From NCBI GenBank assembly GCA_036518955.1, contig DATDMG010000328.1, positions 1 through 21,611 on the forward strand: DNA of 21,611 nucleotides, given 5' to 3'. This DNA comes from DATDMG01 sp036518955. Its GTDB lineage: Bacteria > Actinomycetota > Actinomycetes > Actinomycetales > Kineosporiaceae. This document shows positions 1 to 7,949 of this stretch, piece after piece. The position numbers were made by a program, and so were the translations under genes. The notes beneath the pieces are model-generated. The model worked only from the letters and a program-made list of their open reading frames with translations, did not search any database and was not told the origin of the DNA. How positions within the stretch are numbered: position 1 is the first letter of the stretch; every line of letters begins with the position of its first letter.

Positions 1-107
1 AAGCGTACCCGCGCGGAAGAATAGCTGGCCCGTCGACCGATCGCCGGAGGAATCCGGGACGGTGTGTGGGTCCAGCAGGCGATCGTCCCGGGAAGAAGGA
101 GTGCTCG

Positions 108-2249
108 ATGGCGGTGGGGCCCAGCCCGTCGACGGCACCGACCCCCTGGTCGGAGCCGGGGGCGGGGATGGGCGAAGGGTTCCCGGAGCCGGCGCCGATC
201 CCGGATGCGGACGGCGTCGAGCATTCGCGCAGCCTGGTCTGGCAGGTCGCCGTGGACGCCGCCGGGGTGGGCACGTTCGACTGGGACATCACCACCGGGC
301 GGCTGTTCTGGGACGAGCGGTTCGGCGCCCTGTTCGGGTACGACCAGGACGCCGCGCGCTCCGGCATGGACGCGATCTCGCGCCGGGTCCATCCGGACGA
401 CCGGGGCCGGGTCGAAGCCCGCGTCGAGGAGGCCATCGACACCTGCGGGGAGTATTCGGCGGACTTCCGCGTCGTGCGCCCGGACGGTGAGATCCGGTGG
501 GTCAGCGTGCGCGGGCGGGTTCTCGCCGACCCGGCGGGTCGGGCTGTGCGGATGCTCGGCGCTGCCCACGACAGTACCGCGATCAGCAACGCCGATGCCA
601 GGATCTCCCGCGCCCTGGCCTCGATGGCATCGGCGTTCTTCCTGCTGGACCGGCAGTGGCGGTTCGTCTACCTGAACGCGGCGACGGAACGGCTGTTCGG
701 CCGCCCCAAGCAGGATCTGATCGGTCACGAGTTCTGGACGGTGCCCGGGGGCCTCGCCGGTGCCGCCGTCGAGCGCCGGTACCGGCAGGCCATGGACGAC
801 GGCTCGCCGTCGTCCTTCGAGGTCTACTACCCGGAGCCGGCCCCGACCTGGTACGAGGTACAGGCGTGGCCCGACGTCGGCGGCCTGGCGGTGTATGCCG
901 TCGACATCACCGTGCGGCGGGCCGCGCAGGAGCAGGTCGAGCGGGCGGCACGTCGGGCCGAGCTGCTGGCCCGGGTCACCGTCGAGCTGGCCGAGACCCT
1001 GAACGCCGACCGGGCCGTGGCCAGGCTGGTGGACCTGCTCGTGCCCACCCTGGCTGACTGGTGCATCGTCTCCCTCGTCCCCGACGACCGGCCGACGACG
1101 GGGCGACCAGCCGGGGGGTACCAGCTGCGGGACGTCGCCTGGGCGCACGTGGACCCGCGGGCAGCTCCGGTGCTGGAGCGCTACCTGCGTGCCCGGGTGC
1201 AGGCCCTGACCGAGGACAATCCGGTGGCCCGAGCGCTGCGGACCGGGCAGGTGATCGAACTGTCCTCGAACGCCACCACCGTCCTGCAGGCGAGCCTCGC
1301 GTCCGGCGAGGCACGACGCCTGATCAGCGAGCTGGCTCCGGAGAGCGCGGTGATCCTTCCGCTACGCGCGCGCGGCCGAACCGTCGGGCTCATCTCGCTC
1401 TACCACGGCGCCAGCCGCGGCGTGCTGCAGCCGACGGACGTCGACGTGGCTCGTGATGTCGCCGGCCGGGCCGGACTGGCCCTGGACAACACCCGGCTGT
1501 ACCGGCAGCAACTGCAGTTGGCCGAAGAGCTGCAGCGTGCACTGCTCACCGAGCCGCCGTGGGTGCCGCACCTGCAGTTCGCCGTCCGCTACGTGGCCGC
1601 AGCCGAAGCTGCCCAGGTCGGTGGGGACTGGTACGACGTCATCGCGCACCCGGACGGGAGCGTCACCGTGGCGATCGGCGACGTCGTGGGCCACGATGTG
1701 GCGGCCGCGGCCGCGATGGGGCAGCTGCGATCCATGCTGCGCACGATCGCGGCGTACTCCGGCACCGGGCCGTCCGCCGTCCTGCAGGGTCTGGACGCCA
1801 CCATGAGCAGGCTCCGGATGGACTTCACCGCCACCGCCGTGGTGGCCCGGATCGAGCGGACGGCCGCGGACCGTGACCGTGGCGCCGCGAGGCTGCGCTG
1901 GGCGAATGCCGGCCACCCGCCACCCCTGATGGTCCGCGACGGTTCGACCGTCGAGCTGACCACCACGGAGCCGGACCTGCTGCTCGGCCTCGATCCCGCG
2001 GCTGCCCGGACCGAGTCGGAATGGAACCTGGCGCCGGGCGCGACCCTGCTGCTCTACACCGACGGCTTGATCGAGCGGCGTGGCCAACCGCTGGACGAGG
2101 GGCTCGCCAAGCTCCATCGAGCGCTGACCCACCTCGCGCACCCGGAGGTGAGCCTGGAGGAGTTGTGCGACCGGCTGCTGGCCGCCATGCTGCCGGCCCA
2201 CACCCAGGACGACGTCGCGCTCATCGCGCTGCGCCTGGTCCGCGGCTGA
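108..2249 (+). CDS. PAS-PAS-GAF-PP2C serine phosphatase (RsbU/SpoIIE type)
   Basis: A 713-aa soluble sensor phosphatase that probably dephosphorylates a phospho-anti-sigma-factor antagonist in a partner-switching stress or developmental pathway. Domains: PAS 1 at about 42-155, PAS 2 at about 161-262, a short coiled-coil-like link, GAF at about 286-465, and a PP2C/SpoIIE domain from about 470 to the end. The metal-binding PP2C motifs look intact: GGDWYDV near 505, IGDVVGHD just after it, ANAGHPPP, YTDGLIE near 651 and the terminal DDVAL near 701. I chose the ATG at 108 because GAAGGAG lies 6 nt upstream; an in-frame GTG at 66 has no such site. There is no transmembrane segment, receiver domain or HATPase anti-sigma domain. 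No anti-sigma or antagonist gene is next to it, so its partner is elsewhere. The family call is firm; the signal sensed is unknown. Confidence 0.9.
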   Translation: MAVGPSPSTAPTPWSEPGAGMGEGFPEPAPIPDADGVEHSRSLVWQVAVDAAGVGTFDWDITTGRLFWDERFGALFGYDQDAARSGMDAISRRVHPDDRGRVEARVEEAIDTCGEYSADFRVVRPDGEIRWVSVRGRVLADPAGRAVRMLGAAHDSTAISNADARISRALASMASAFFLLDRQWRFVYLNAATERLFGRPKQDLIGHEFWTVPGGLAGAAVERRYRQAMDDGSPSSFEVYYPEPAPTWYEVQAWPDVGGLAVYAVDITVRRAAQEQVERAARRAELLARVTVELAETLNADRAVARLVDLLVPTLADWCIVSLVPDDRPTTGRPAGGYQLRDVAWAHVDPRAAPVLERYLRARVQALTEDNPVARALRTGQVIELSSNATTVLQASLASGEARRLISELAPESAVILPLRARGRTVGLISLYHGASRGVLQPTDVDVARDVAGRAGLALDNTRLYRQQLQLAEELQRALLTEPPWVPHLQFAVRYVAAAEAAQVGGDWYDVIAHPDGSVTVAIGDVVGHDVAAAAAMGQLRSMLRTIAAYSGTGPSAVLQGLDATMSRLRMDFTATAVVARIERTAADRDRGAARLRWANAGHPPPLMVRDGSTVELTTTEPDLLLGLDPAAARTESEWNLAPGATLLLYTDGLIERRGQPLDEGLAKLHRALTHLAHPEVSLEELCDRLLAAMLPAHTQDDVALIALRLVRG

Positions 2250-2257
2250 ACCGCGGA
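2239..2257 (+). terminator. Short GC hairpin across the phosphatase stop codon
   Basis: TCCGCGG and CCGCGGA form a 7-bp stem around the loop CTGAA, which contains the TGA stop. There is no T-run, as is usual for actinobacterial terminators, so termination is inferred from position only. Confidence 0.35.
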
Positions 2258-2377
2258 TGGGCGGTGTCGGACGGGAGGGTTCTCGTGCGGCCCGAACCGG
2301 CACCGCGCCGCGGCCGGCGGCGCGCACCTGCCCCGGGCAGGTATCAGCAGGCCCCCGGGTGCTCTCCTGAGATCGAC

Positions 2378-2401
2378 GGATGGGGCGCCGGCGCCCCATC
2401 C
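2378..2401. promoter_or_regulatory. Perfect 24-bp palindrome upstream of the holin-like gene
   Basis: The arm GGATGGGGCGCC is followed directly by its exact reverse complement, with no spacer. It ends 9 nt before the AGGAGG ribosome site of the next gene. As DNA it could be an operator for a dimeric regulator; as RNA it could fold into a hairpin in the 5' leader (attenuator, or terminator of the upstream gene). No protein can be assigned. Confidence 0.55.
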
Positions 2402-2421
2402 CCTGTCACCAGGAGGCTCCC

Positions 2422-2700
2422 GTGGCAAGCGACACGACGCCGGGCACCCCGCCCCCCCAGGTCCCGATCCCCGCGCAACAGGACGCACGACAGAAGCTCT
2501 CGGCGGCGGCGGGCACGTACCTGCGCGCGGTTCTGGCTGCCGCGCTGGCCTCGGTCCTCACCGTGTTCACGACCACCGGTCACTTCCCGTCCGATGGCAA
2601 GGAGTGGCTCGCCCTGCTCTGGGCCGTGCTGCTGGCGGTCCTGCCGGTGGTCATCAACTTCCTGAACCCGAACGACCAGCGGTACGGCCGAGGGAGCTGA
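2422..2700 (+). CDS. Small holin-like membrane protein
   Basis: A 92-aa protein. The start is the GTG at 2422, with AGGAGG 5 nt upstream. Residues 1-30 are Pro/Ala/Gln-rich and polar. Two hydrophobic segments follow, at about 34-50 and 60-76, separated by a short polar turn with Gly, His, Lys and Asp. The tail ends NPNDQRYGRGS. This two-helix layout and the NPND-x-x-YG tail resemble actinobacteriophage holin or R1t-like membrane proteins, from memory. No endolysin, terminase or other phage gene is near, so it is an orphan and may be a domesticated membrane protein rather than a lysis gene. It is read in the same direction as its neighbours, and the palindrome lies in its leader. Function is not established. 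Confidence 0.7.
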   Translation: MASDTTPGTPPPQVPIPAQQDARQKLSAAAGTYLRAVLAAALASVLTVFTTTGHFPSDGKEWLALLWAVLLAVLPVVINFLNPNDQRYGRGS

Positions 2701-2762
2701 TCAGCAGCCGCCGTCCGGTCAGCTGCCACGGCAGGCTCGCGGGAATGTTCCGCCCCGGACCG

Positions 2763-2791
2763 TCTCGGAATCCGGCCGCTAGGGCTATCTT
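2763..2791 (+). promoter_or_regulatory. Possible promoter of the methyltransferase gene
   Basis: TATCTT at 2786-2791 resembles a -10 box. The hexamer 17 nt upstream (TCTCGG at 2763) is a poor -35. The call is based only on position in the 159-nt gap before the methyltransferase. Confidence 0.2.
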
Positions 2792-2859
2792 GTGTGAGCG
2801 AGGGTGCGCCTCATGCGGGCAGTGCATGCCGGTGCACGCGGTGACGGAAGGAGGCGCCG

Positions 2860-3804
2860 GTGACTGCCGATTCCAGCCCCACCGCTGCCGGGCAGGGGGG
2901 GCGGTCCACCGAGGTACCGGTCGATCTGATCGACACCACGGTGGCGCACTCGGCCCGGGTCTACGACTTCTGGCTCGGGGGCAAGGATCACTACACCGCC
3001 GATCGGGCGGCAGGCATGGCGGTGGTCGAGCACAACCCGGGGATCGTGCCGGCGGTCCGGGCCAACCGGAGGTTCCTGGTCCGGGCAGTGCGTCACCTGG
3101 TCGGTGAGGTCGGGCTCCGACAGATCCTCGACATCGGCACAGGGTTGCCGTCGACCCAGCCGGTGCACGAGGTCGCCCAGGCGGTGGCGCCGTCCACCCG
3201 GGTGGTGTACGTCGACAACGACCCGATCGTGATCATTCATGCCCGGGCGTTGCTGCGTGGTCAGGCAGGGCGCGTCACCTACGTGGACGCCGACGTCCGG
3301 GACGTCGACGGCCTGCTGACGCGGTCTCGGGAGAGCCTGGACCTGAGCCAGCCAGTCGTCGTCATGCTGCTGATGATCATGCAGTTCGTGCCGGACGAGG
3401 CCGACCCGTACGCAATCGTGCGGCGGCTGATGGACGCGCTGCCGTCGGGCAGCCACCTGGCCCTGTCGCATCCCGCCCGGGACGACGGCCTGGGGATCGC
3501 CAATACCGCGACGCAGCGCTACAACGAGCGGGTGGCGACCCCGATGACTCGACGCAGCAGGGAGGAGATCCTCCGGTTCTTCGACGGGCTCACGCTGATC
3601 GAGCCCGGTCTCGTCCAGCTGCCCGACTGGCGCCCCGATCAACCGGTCGCACCCGACCGGGCGGGTGAGGTCGCCGACGATGTCCCCGACGGCGGCGGCG
3701 ACGACGCCGAGGACGCCGGCGATCTGGCCGCCCTGCTGGAGTCGGCGGCGCGCAGCGACGCCCCGGTCTCTCCGGCCTACTGCGGGATCGCCCGGAAGGA
3801 CTGA
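2860..3804 (+). CDS. SAM-dependent methyltransferase, DUF574/SAV2177 family
   Basis: A 314-aa Rossmann-fold protein of the actinobacterial Methyltransf_19 family, which is present in many copies in streptomycetes and Frankia; substrates are unknown. Family signatures are SARVYDFWLGGKDHY near residues 28-42, the SAM-binding segment ILDIGTGLPS near 89-98, the acidic strand end VYVDNDP near 118-124, and the C-terminal YCGIARK. The GTG start at 2860 has GGAAGGAGG 5 nt upstream. Before the end of the protein there is an Asp/Gly-rich acidic stretch (about residues 270-290) that looks like a linker insertion. A 16-codon open frame (ATG at 2813) ends on the same bases as this start. The gene converges with the sdh operon. 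The family is certain; the methyl acceptor is not known. Confidence 0.92.
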   Translation: MTADSSPTAAGQGGRSTEVPVDLIDTTVAHSARVYDFWLGGKDHYTADRAAGMAVVEHNPGIVPAVRANRRFLVRAVRHLVGEVGLRQILDIGTGLPSTQPVHEVAQAVAPSTRVVYVDNDPIVIIHARALLRGQAGRVTYVDADVRDVDGLLTRSRESLDLSQPVVVMLLMIMQFVPDEADPYAIVRRLMDALPSGSHLALSHPARDDGLGIANTATQRYNERVATPMTRRSREEILRFFDGLTLIEPGLVQLPDWRPDQPVAPDRAGEVADDVPDGGGDDAEDAGDLAALLESAARSDAPVSPAYCGIARKD

Positions 3805-3817
3805 GCCGGGGTGGGGG

Positions 3818-3834
3818 CCGGGCGACGTGCCCGG
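3818..3834. terminator. Hairpin between convergent methyltransferase and sdhB
   Basis: CCGGGC, the loop GACGT, then GCCCGG: a 6-bp all-GC stem in the 49-nt gap between two converging genes. No T-run. Probably a weak bidirectional terminator. Confidence 0.4.
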
Positions 3835-3853
3835 GAACCCGCGGCTCGCTGTC

Positions 3854-4648
3854 CTAGGCGCTGGTGCCCGGCGGGTCGGGCTGACGGCCGCCCGCGGGCC
3901 GGCGGCGGCGGATGGCTGAGGTCATCCAGCGCAGCAGTGGGTCGTACTTGACGTCGACGACCCGCTCCTTGATCGGGATGATCCCGTTATCGGTGATCTT
4001 GATGTTCTCGGGGCAGACCTCGGTGCAACACTTGGTGATGTTGCACAGGCCCAGGCCGAACTCCTCCTGCGCCTGGGCCCGGCGGTCACCGGCGTCCAGC
4101 GGGTGCATCTCGAGTTCGGCGATCCGGATGAAGAACCGCGGCCCGGCGAAGGCGGGCTTGTTCTCGTCGTGGTCACGGATGACGTGGCAGGTGTTCTGGC
4201 ACAAGTAGCATTCGATGCACTTGCGGAACTCCTGGCTGCGTTCCACGTCCACCTGTGCCATCCGGTACTCCCCGGGGGCCAGACCCGGTGCCGGGACGAA
4301 CGCGGGCACCTCGCGCGCCTTGGCGTAGTTGAACGAGACGTCGGTGACGAGGTCGCGGATGACCGGAAAGGTGCGCAGCGGCGTCACCGTGACCGTCTCG
4401 TCCTGGGCGAACAGGCTCATCCGCGTCATGCAGAGCAGCCGCGGCCTGCCGTTGACCTCCGCGCTGCACGACCCGCACTTACCCGCCTTGCAGTTCCACC
4501 GCACCGCCAGGTCGCTCGCCTGGGTCGCCTGCAGCCGGTGGATCACGTCGAGCACGACCTCCCCGTCGTTGACCTCGACGTCGAAGTCCTGCAACTGGCC
4601 GGCGCCGGCCTCGCCGCGCCAGACCCTGAAGCGAGCCTCGTAGGCCAT
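3854..4648 (-). CDS. sdhB: Succinate dehydrogenase iron-sulfur subunit (Sdh1 type)
   Basis: A 264-aa electron-transfer subunit carrying electrons from SdhA flavin to the membrane anchor. Three clusters can be read: [2Fe-2S] ligands Cys53, Cys58, Cys61 and Cys73; a second cluster motif with Cys144, Cys147, Cys150 and Cys154; and a third with Cys202, Cys207 or 208, and Cys212 followed by Pro. The start is taken as the ATG at 4648, which shares one base with the sdhA stop (TGATG). A GTG three bases earlier is equally possible; GAAGGGA lies just upstream of both. It is the last gene of the operon, and its order and sequence match Rv0247c. The C-terminal 20 residues are Arg/Pro-rich and probably disordered. 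Confidence 0.95.
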   Translation of the reverse strand: MAYEARFRVWRGEAGAGQLQDFDVEVNDGEVVLDVIHRLQATQASDLAVRWNCKAGKCGSCSAEVNGRPRLLCMTRMSLFAQDETVTVTPLRTFPVIRDLVTDVSFNYAKAREVPAFVPAPGLAPGEYRMAQVDVERSQEFRKCIECYLCQNTCHVIRDHDENKPAFAGPRFFIRIAELEMHPLDAGDRRAQAQEEFGLGLCNITKCCTEVCPENIKITDNGIIPIKERVVDVKYDPLLRWMTSAIRRRRPAGGRQPDPPGTSA

Positions 4649-6552
4649 CACGGCGTCCCTTCGGGGAGGCGGTCCAACTCGGCGTCGGTGAGGTACTTGG
4701 CCAGCTCACTGCGGTCGAAGAGGCCGAACAGCTCTGCCGGCATGTCCGGCACTTCCTGCTGCTTCAGACTGATCCCGCCGGCCCCGGTGCCGGCGTCCGT
4801 GAGGTGGCAGACGATGTTCAGCCGCCGCCAGTGCGCGCTCGCCTGCGGGAAGTCCTCGCGGGTGTGCCCCCCACGGCTCTCCTCGCGCATCAGCGCGGCC
4901 CGGGTGATCGACTCGGAGACGAGCAGCATGTTGTGCAGGTCGAGGGCCAGGTGCCAGCCGGGGTTGAACTGCCGGTGGCCTTCCACCGAGACCCGCTCCG
5001 CGCGGTGCTTCAGTTCGTCGAGCCGGTCGAGGGCGGCCTCCATCTCCGCGCGCCGTCGGATGATCCCGACCAGGTCGTTCATCGTCTGCTGCAGGTCCTG
5101 GTGCAGCGCGTACGGGTTCTCGCCGCCGTCCTGTTCGAAGGGCGTGAGGGCGGCCGCTGCCGCCGCCTCGACGTCCCGCTCGGAGGGCGTCGGACGCTCG
5201 GTCAGGCTGTCCACGTAGGTGCTCGCGCCCAGGCCCGCCCGGCGTCCGAAGACGAGCAGGTCGGACAGCGAGTTGCCGCCCAGCCGGTTCGACCCGTGCA
5301 TGCCGCCGGCGACCTCGCCGGCGGCGAACAGCCCGGGGACGGTGGCGGCGGCGGTGTCGGGGTCGACCTCGACACCGCCCATGATGTAGTGGCAGGTCGG
5401 GCCGACCTCCATCGGTTCGCTGGTGATGTCGACGTCCGCGAGTTCCTTGAACTGGTGGTACATCGACGGCAGCTTGCGCCGGATGACCTCGGCGGGCAGC
5501 CGCGACGAGACGTCCAGGAAGACGCCCCCGTGCGGCGAGCCGCGCCCGGCCTTGACCTCCGCGTTGATCGCACGCGCCACCTCGTCGCGGGGGAGCAGGT
5601 CCGGCGGGCGCCGGTTGTTCACCTGGTCGGAGTACCAGCGGTCGGCCTCGGCCTCGGTCTCGGCGTACTTGTCCCGGAACACGTCCGGCACGTAGTCGAA
5701 CATGAACCGGCGGCCCTCGGAGTTGGTGAGCACGCCACCGTCGCCGCGGACCGACTCGGTGACCAGGATGCCCTTGACACTCGGCGGCCACACCATGCCC
5801 GTGGGGTGGAACTGGACGAACTCCATGTTGAGCAGCGTCGCGCCGGCCCGCAGCGCGAGGGCGTGCCCGTCGCCGGTGTACTCCCAGGAGTTGCTCGTCA
5901 CCTTGAAGGACTTGCCGATGCCGCCGGTGGCGAGGATGACGGCGGGCGCTTCGAACCGGACGAAGCGGCCGGACTCCCGCCAGTACCCGAACGCCCCGGC
6001 GATGGCGCCGTCGTGGCTGAGCAGCCGGGTGATCGTGCACTCGGCGAACACCGTGAGGTTCGCCTCGGCGTCCCCGTGCCGCCGCTGATCCTCCTGTTGC
6101 AGGGACACGATCTTCTGCTGCAGCGTGCGGATGAGCTCCAGGCCGGTGCGGTCCCCGACGTGCGCGAGGCGCGGGTACTCGTGGCCGCCGAAGTTCCGCT
6201 GGCTGATCCGCCCGTCCTGGGTGCGGTCGAAGAGCGCACCCCAGGTCTCCAGCTCCCAGACGCGCTCGGGCGCCTCCTTGGCGTGCAGTTCCGCCATCCG
6301 CCAGGAGTTGAGGAACTTGCCGCCGCGTAGGGTGTCGCGGAAGTGCACCTGCCAGTTGTCGGCCGGGTTGGCGTTTCCCATCGACGCCGCGATCCCGCCC
6401 TCGGCCATCACCGTGTGGGCCTTGCCGAAGAGGGACTTGCAGACGACCGCGGTGCGCTGGCCGAGGGCGCGTGCCTCGATCGCGGCCCGCAGCCCGGCCC
6501 CGCCGGCCCCGATCACGACGACGTCGTAGGAGTGCCGTTCGATCTGCACCAT
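4648..6552 (-). CDS. sdhA: Succinate dehydrogenase flavoprotein subunit (Sdh1 type)
   Basis: A 634-aa catalytic subunit oxidising succinate to fumarate at the inner face of the cytoplasmic membrane. The N-terminal dinucleotide motif is GAGGAG at 15-20. The likely covalent FAD ligand is His46 in KAHTVMAEGG. The NFGGHEYPRLAHVGDRTG segment and HGSNRLGGNSLSDLL (about 418-432) carry active-site residues of the fumarate reductase/SDH family. Sequence and length closely match the mycobacterial Sdh1 flavoprotein Rv0248c as I remember it, rather than the shorter-spaced Sdh2 type. The ATG at 6552 has AGGAG 9 nt upstream. It lies 28 nt after sdhC and is translationally coupled to sdhB. The long + strand open frame over the same bases is a codon-bias shadow. 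Confidence 0.96.
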   Translation of the reverse strand: MVQIERHSYDVVVIGAGGAGLRAAIEARALGQRTAVVCKSLFGKAHTVMAEGGIAASMGNANPADNWQVHFRDTLRGGKFLNSWRMAELHAKEAPERVWELETWGALFDRTQDGRISQRNFGGHEYPRLAHVGDRTGLELIRTLQQKIVSLQQEDQRRHGDAEANLTVFAECTITRLLSHDGAIAGAFGYWRESGRFVRFEAPAVILATGGIGKSFKVTSNSWEYTGDGHALALRAGATLLNMEFVQFHPTGMVWPPSVKGILVTESVRGDGGVLTNSEGRRFMFDYVPDVFRDKYAETEAEADRWYSDQVNNRRPPDLLPRDEVARAINAEVKAGRGSPHGGVFLDVSSRLPAEVIRRKLPSMYHQFKELADVDITSEPMEVGPTCHYIMGGVEVDPDTAAATVPGLFAAGEVAGGMHGSNRLGGNSLSDLLVFGRRAGLGASTYVDSLTERPTPSERDVEAAAAAALTPFEQDGGENPYALHQDLQQTMNDLVGIIRRRAEMEAALDRLDELKHRAERVSVEGHRQFNPGWHLALDLHNMLLVSESITRAALMREESRGGHTREDFPQASAHWRRLNIVCHLTDAGTGAGGISLKQQEVPDMPAELFGLFDRSELAKYLTDAELDRLPEGTP

Positions 6553-6580
6553 CCGCAGCTTCTCCTGTTCCAGGTGTCCG

Positions 6581-7399
6581 TCAGAAGAACCGGGGGTCCG
6601 TGAAGGCGCCGGTGGCCAGCAGGCGCACGTACAGGTCCGCCAGCGCGACGCCGACGAGGGAGGTCCAGGCGAACTGCGGGTGCCGGCCGTTGAGTTTCGA
6701 GACGAGCGTCCAGGCGCGGTAGCGGATCGGATGGCGGGAGAAGTGGTTCAGCCGCCCCCCGACGGCATGCCGGCAGGAGTGGCAGGACAGCGAGTAGAGC
6801 CACAGCAGGGTGGCGTTGCCGACCAGGACCACGGTGCCCAGCCCCAGGTGTCCCCACTCGCCGGCGGGATTCCGGAAGCCCAGCAGCGCGTCCCAGGTCA
6901 GCACCAGGTTGAACAGCAGACTGGCGAAGAGGAACCAGCGGTGGATGTTCTGCAGGATGAGCGGGAACCGGGTCTCGCCCGAGTAGGAGCGGTGCGGCTC
7001 GGCCACGGCGCAGGCCGGCGGGGACAGCCAGAACGAGCGGTAGTAGGCCTTGCGATAGTAGTAGCAGGTGAGCCGGAACCCGAGCGGGAACACCAGGATC
7101 AGCAGGGCGGGCGACAGGGTCCACCAGGACCCGATGATCCGGCCGAAGGGGTCGGATCCTGGGGTGCAGTTGGCCGACACGCACGGGGAGTAGAACGGCG
7201 ACAGGTACGGCGAGGCGAAGTAGTTCGCGTTCTCGAAGGCGCGCCACGTCGCGTAGAACACGAAGGAGACCAGCACCACGGCCGATACTGCCGGCCCCAG
7301 CCACCAGCGGTCGCTGCGTAGGGTGCGGGCGCTGATGTTCGCGCGCCGGACGCCCGACGCGGTCGGTTCGAGCGGACGCGCTCCCGGGCGGACGGTCAC
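6581..7399 (-). CDS. sdhC: Succinate dehydrogenase membrane anchor (Sdh1, Rv0249c type)
   Basis: A 272-aa membrane anchor with about five hydrophobic segments: 36-52, 92-111, 153-171, 187-205 and 245-262. It carries electrons from SdhB to quinone. Several Cys and His residues stand out: Cys112, Cys130, His153, Cys206, His207, Cys209 and His211 (SCHSCRH). A membrane-embedded Rieske-type [2Fe-2S] cluster has been reported in the M. smegmatis Sdh1 anchor, and these residues are candidate ligands here, but I cannot align them exactly. The GTG start at 7399 overlaps the stop of the preceding small gene by 4 bp (GTGA), showing translational coupling. The extracytoplasmic loop after the first helix carries Cys73 and Cys78, which could form a disulfide. 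Confidence 0.92.
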   Translation of the reverse strand: MTVRPGARPLEPTASGVRRANISARTLRSDRWWLGPAVSAVVLVSFVFYATWRAFENANYFASPYLSPFYSPCVSANCTPGSDPFGRIIGSWWTLSPALLILVFPLGFRLTCYYYRKAYYRSFWLSPPACAVAEPHRSYSGETRFPLILQNIHRWFLFASLLFNLVLTWDALLGFRNPAGEWGHLGLGTVVLVGNATLLWLYSLSCHSCRHAVGGRLNHFSRHPIRYRAWTLVSKLNGRHPQFAWTSLVGVALADLYVRLLATGAFTDPRFF

Positions 7400-7665
7400 C
7401 GCGGGTGCGGGGTGGAGCCCTCGTAGGCGCCGTCCACGAACTCCCTCGGGTCGTACCCGAGATCACGGACACTGCGCGGGGGTCCGCCGGCCGGAGCCTC
7501 CGGCCCGGCGACCAGATCGAGATCCACCCGGACCCGGTCGACGTCCTCCGCCAACCGGCGCAGGTCGAGGGTCTCGGCGTGGGCGCCGGCCAGCCGCTCC
7601 ACGGCGGCTCTCAGGGCGCGGACCGCTCGGCGGGCCTCGGCCACATCGTGGTGCGGGAGGGACAT
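7396..7665 (-). CDS. Small conserved protein leading the sdh operon (Rv0250c position)
   Basis: An 89-aa soluble protein. The start is the ATG at 7665, with AAGGGG 6 nt upstream; an ATG at 7671 is too close to that site, and the frame stays open further upstream without a better start. Residues 5-50 look helical (repeated Ala, Arg, Leu, Glu), possibly a coiled coil. The C-terminal third is Pro/Gly-rich with acidic and aromatic residues (LGYDPREFVDGAY). M. tuberculosis has a small uncharacterised gene, Rv0250c, at exactly this place before the Sdh1 anchor. The four-base overlap with sdhC supports it being real. It may be an assembly or accessory factor for Sdh1, but that is inference from position only. 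Confidence 0.75.
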   Translation of the reverse strand: MSLPHHDVAEARRAVRALRAAVERLAGAHAETLDLRRLAEDVDRVRVDLDLVAGPEAPAGGPPRSVRDLGYDPREFVDGAYEGSTPHPR

Positions 7666-7890
7666 GGACATCCCCTTCGCGTCATCGTCGACGTCGTCGA
7701 GACCAGTCTGATCCGGACCGGGGCGAAACGCCAAGGCATTTGCGTCAATCGCCGTCGGCCGGCGACACGGCGACGCCGGGCTCCCCGGTCGGCGCGCCGG
7801 GGGCGGGTGATCGCTCACGCCACCTGAATACCCCCTGATTGGGGTGGTTCGGGTGGTATCCGGGGGCCCTGCCCCTCGCTTGAATTACCT

Positions 7891-7931
7891 CAGCGACGGG
7901 GGTGGCGGCGTCACCGCCACCCCCGTCGCTG
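7891..7931 (+). promoter_or_regulatory. 18-bp perfect hairpin in the leader of the zinc-ribbon-like gene
   Basis: CAGCGACGGGGGTGGCGG, the loop CGTCA, then its exact reverse complement. It ends 7 nt before the purine-rich ribosome site of the gene starting at 7950. It lies in the gap between divergent genes, so it is not an ordinary gene-end terminator for either. It is probably a leader attenuator, RNA-stabilising hairpin or operator. No T-run follows. Confidence 0.55.
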
Positions 7932-7949
7932 CGGATGCGAGGGGGAGAG

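Noticed and set aside
1..24. Possible tail of an upstream gene (frame ending KRTRAEE then TAG at 22-24).
   Set aside because: Only seven codons are visible and any frame would reach a stop by chance; nothing supports it as coding.
4804..6330. A 508-codon open frame on the + strand opposite sdhA.
   Set aside because: sdhA on the - strand is an unmistakable family member; the opposite frame is a GC-codon-bias shadow with low-complexity translation.
7666..7818. N-terminal extension of the small sdh-leading protein, and of the sdh leader generally.
   Set aside because: The ATG at 7665 has the only good ribosome site, and the upstream residues look like non-coding low complexity.
7829..7845. ACCCC / GGGGT inverted repeat in the sdh upstream gap.
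   Set aside because: Only a 5-bp stem; could belong to the sdh promoter but there is no supporting motif.
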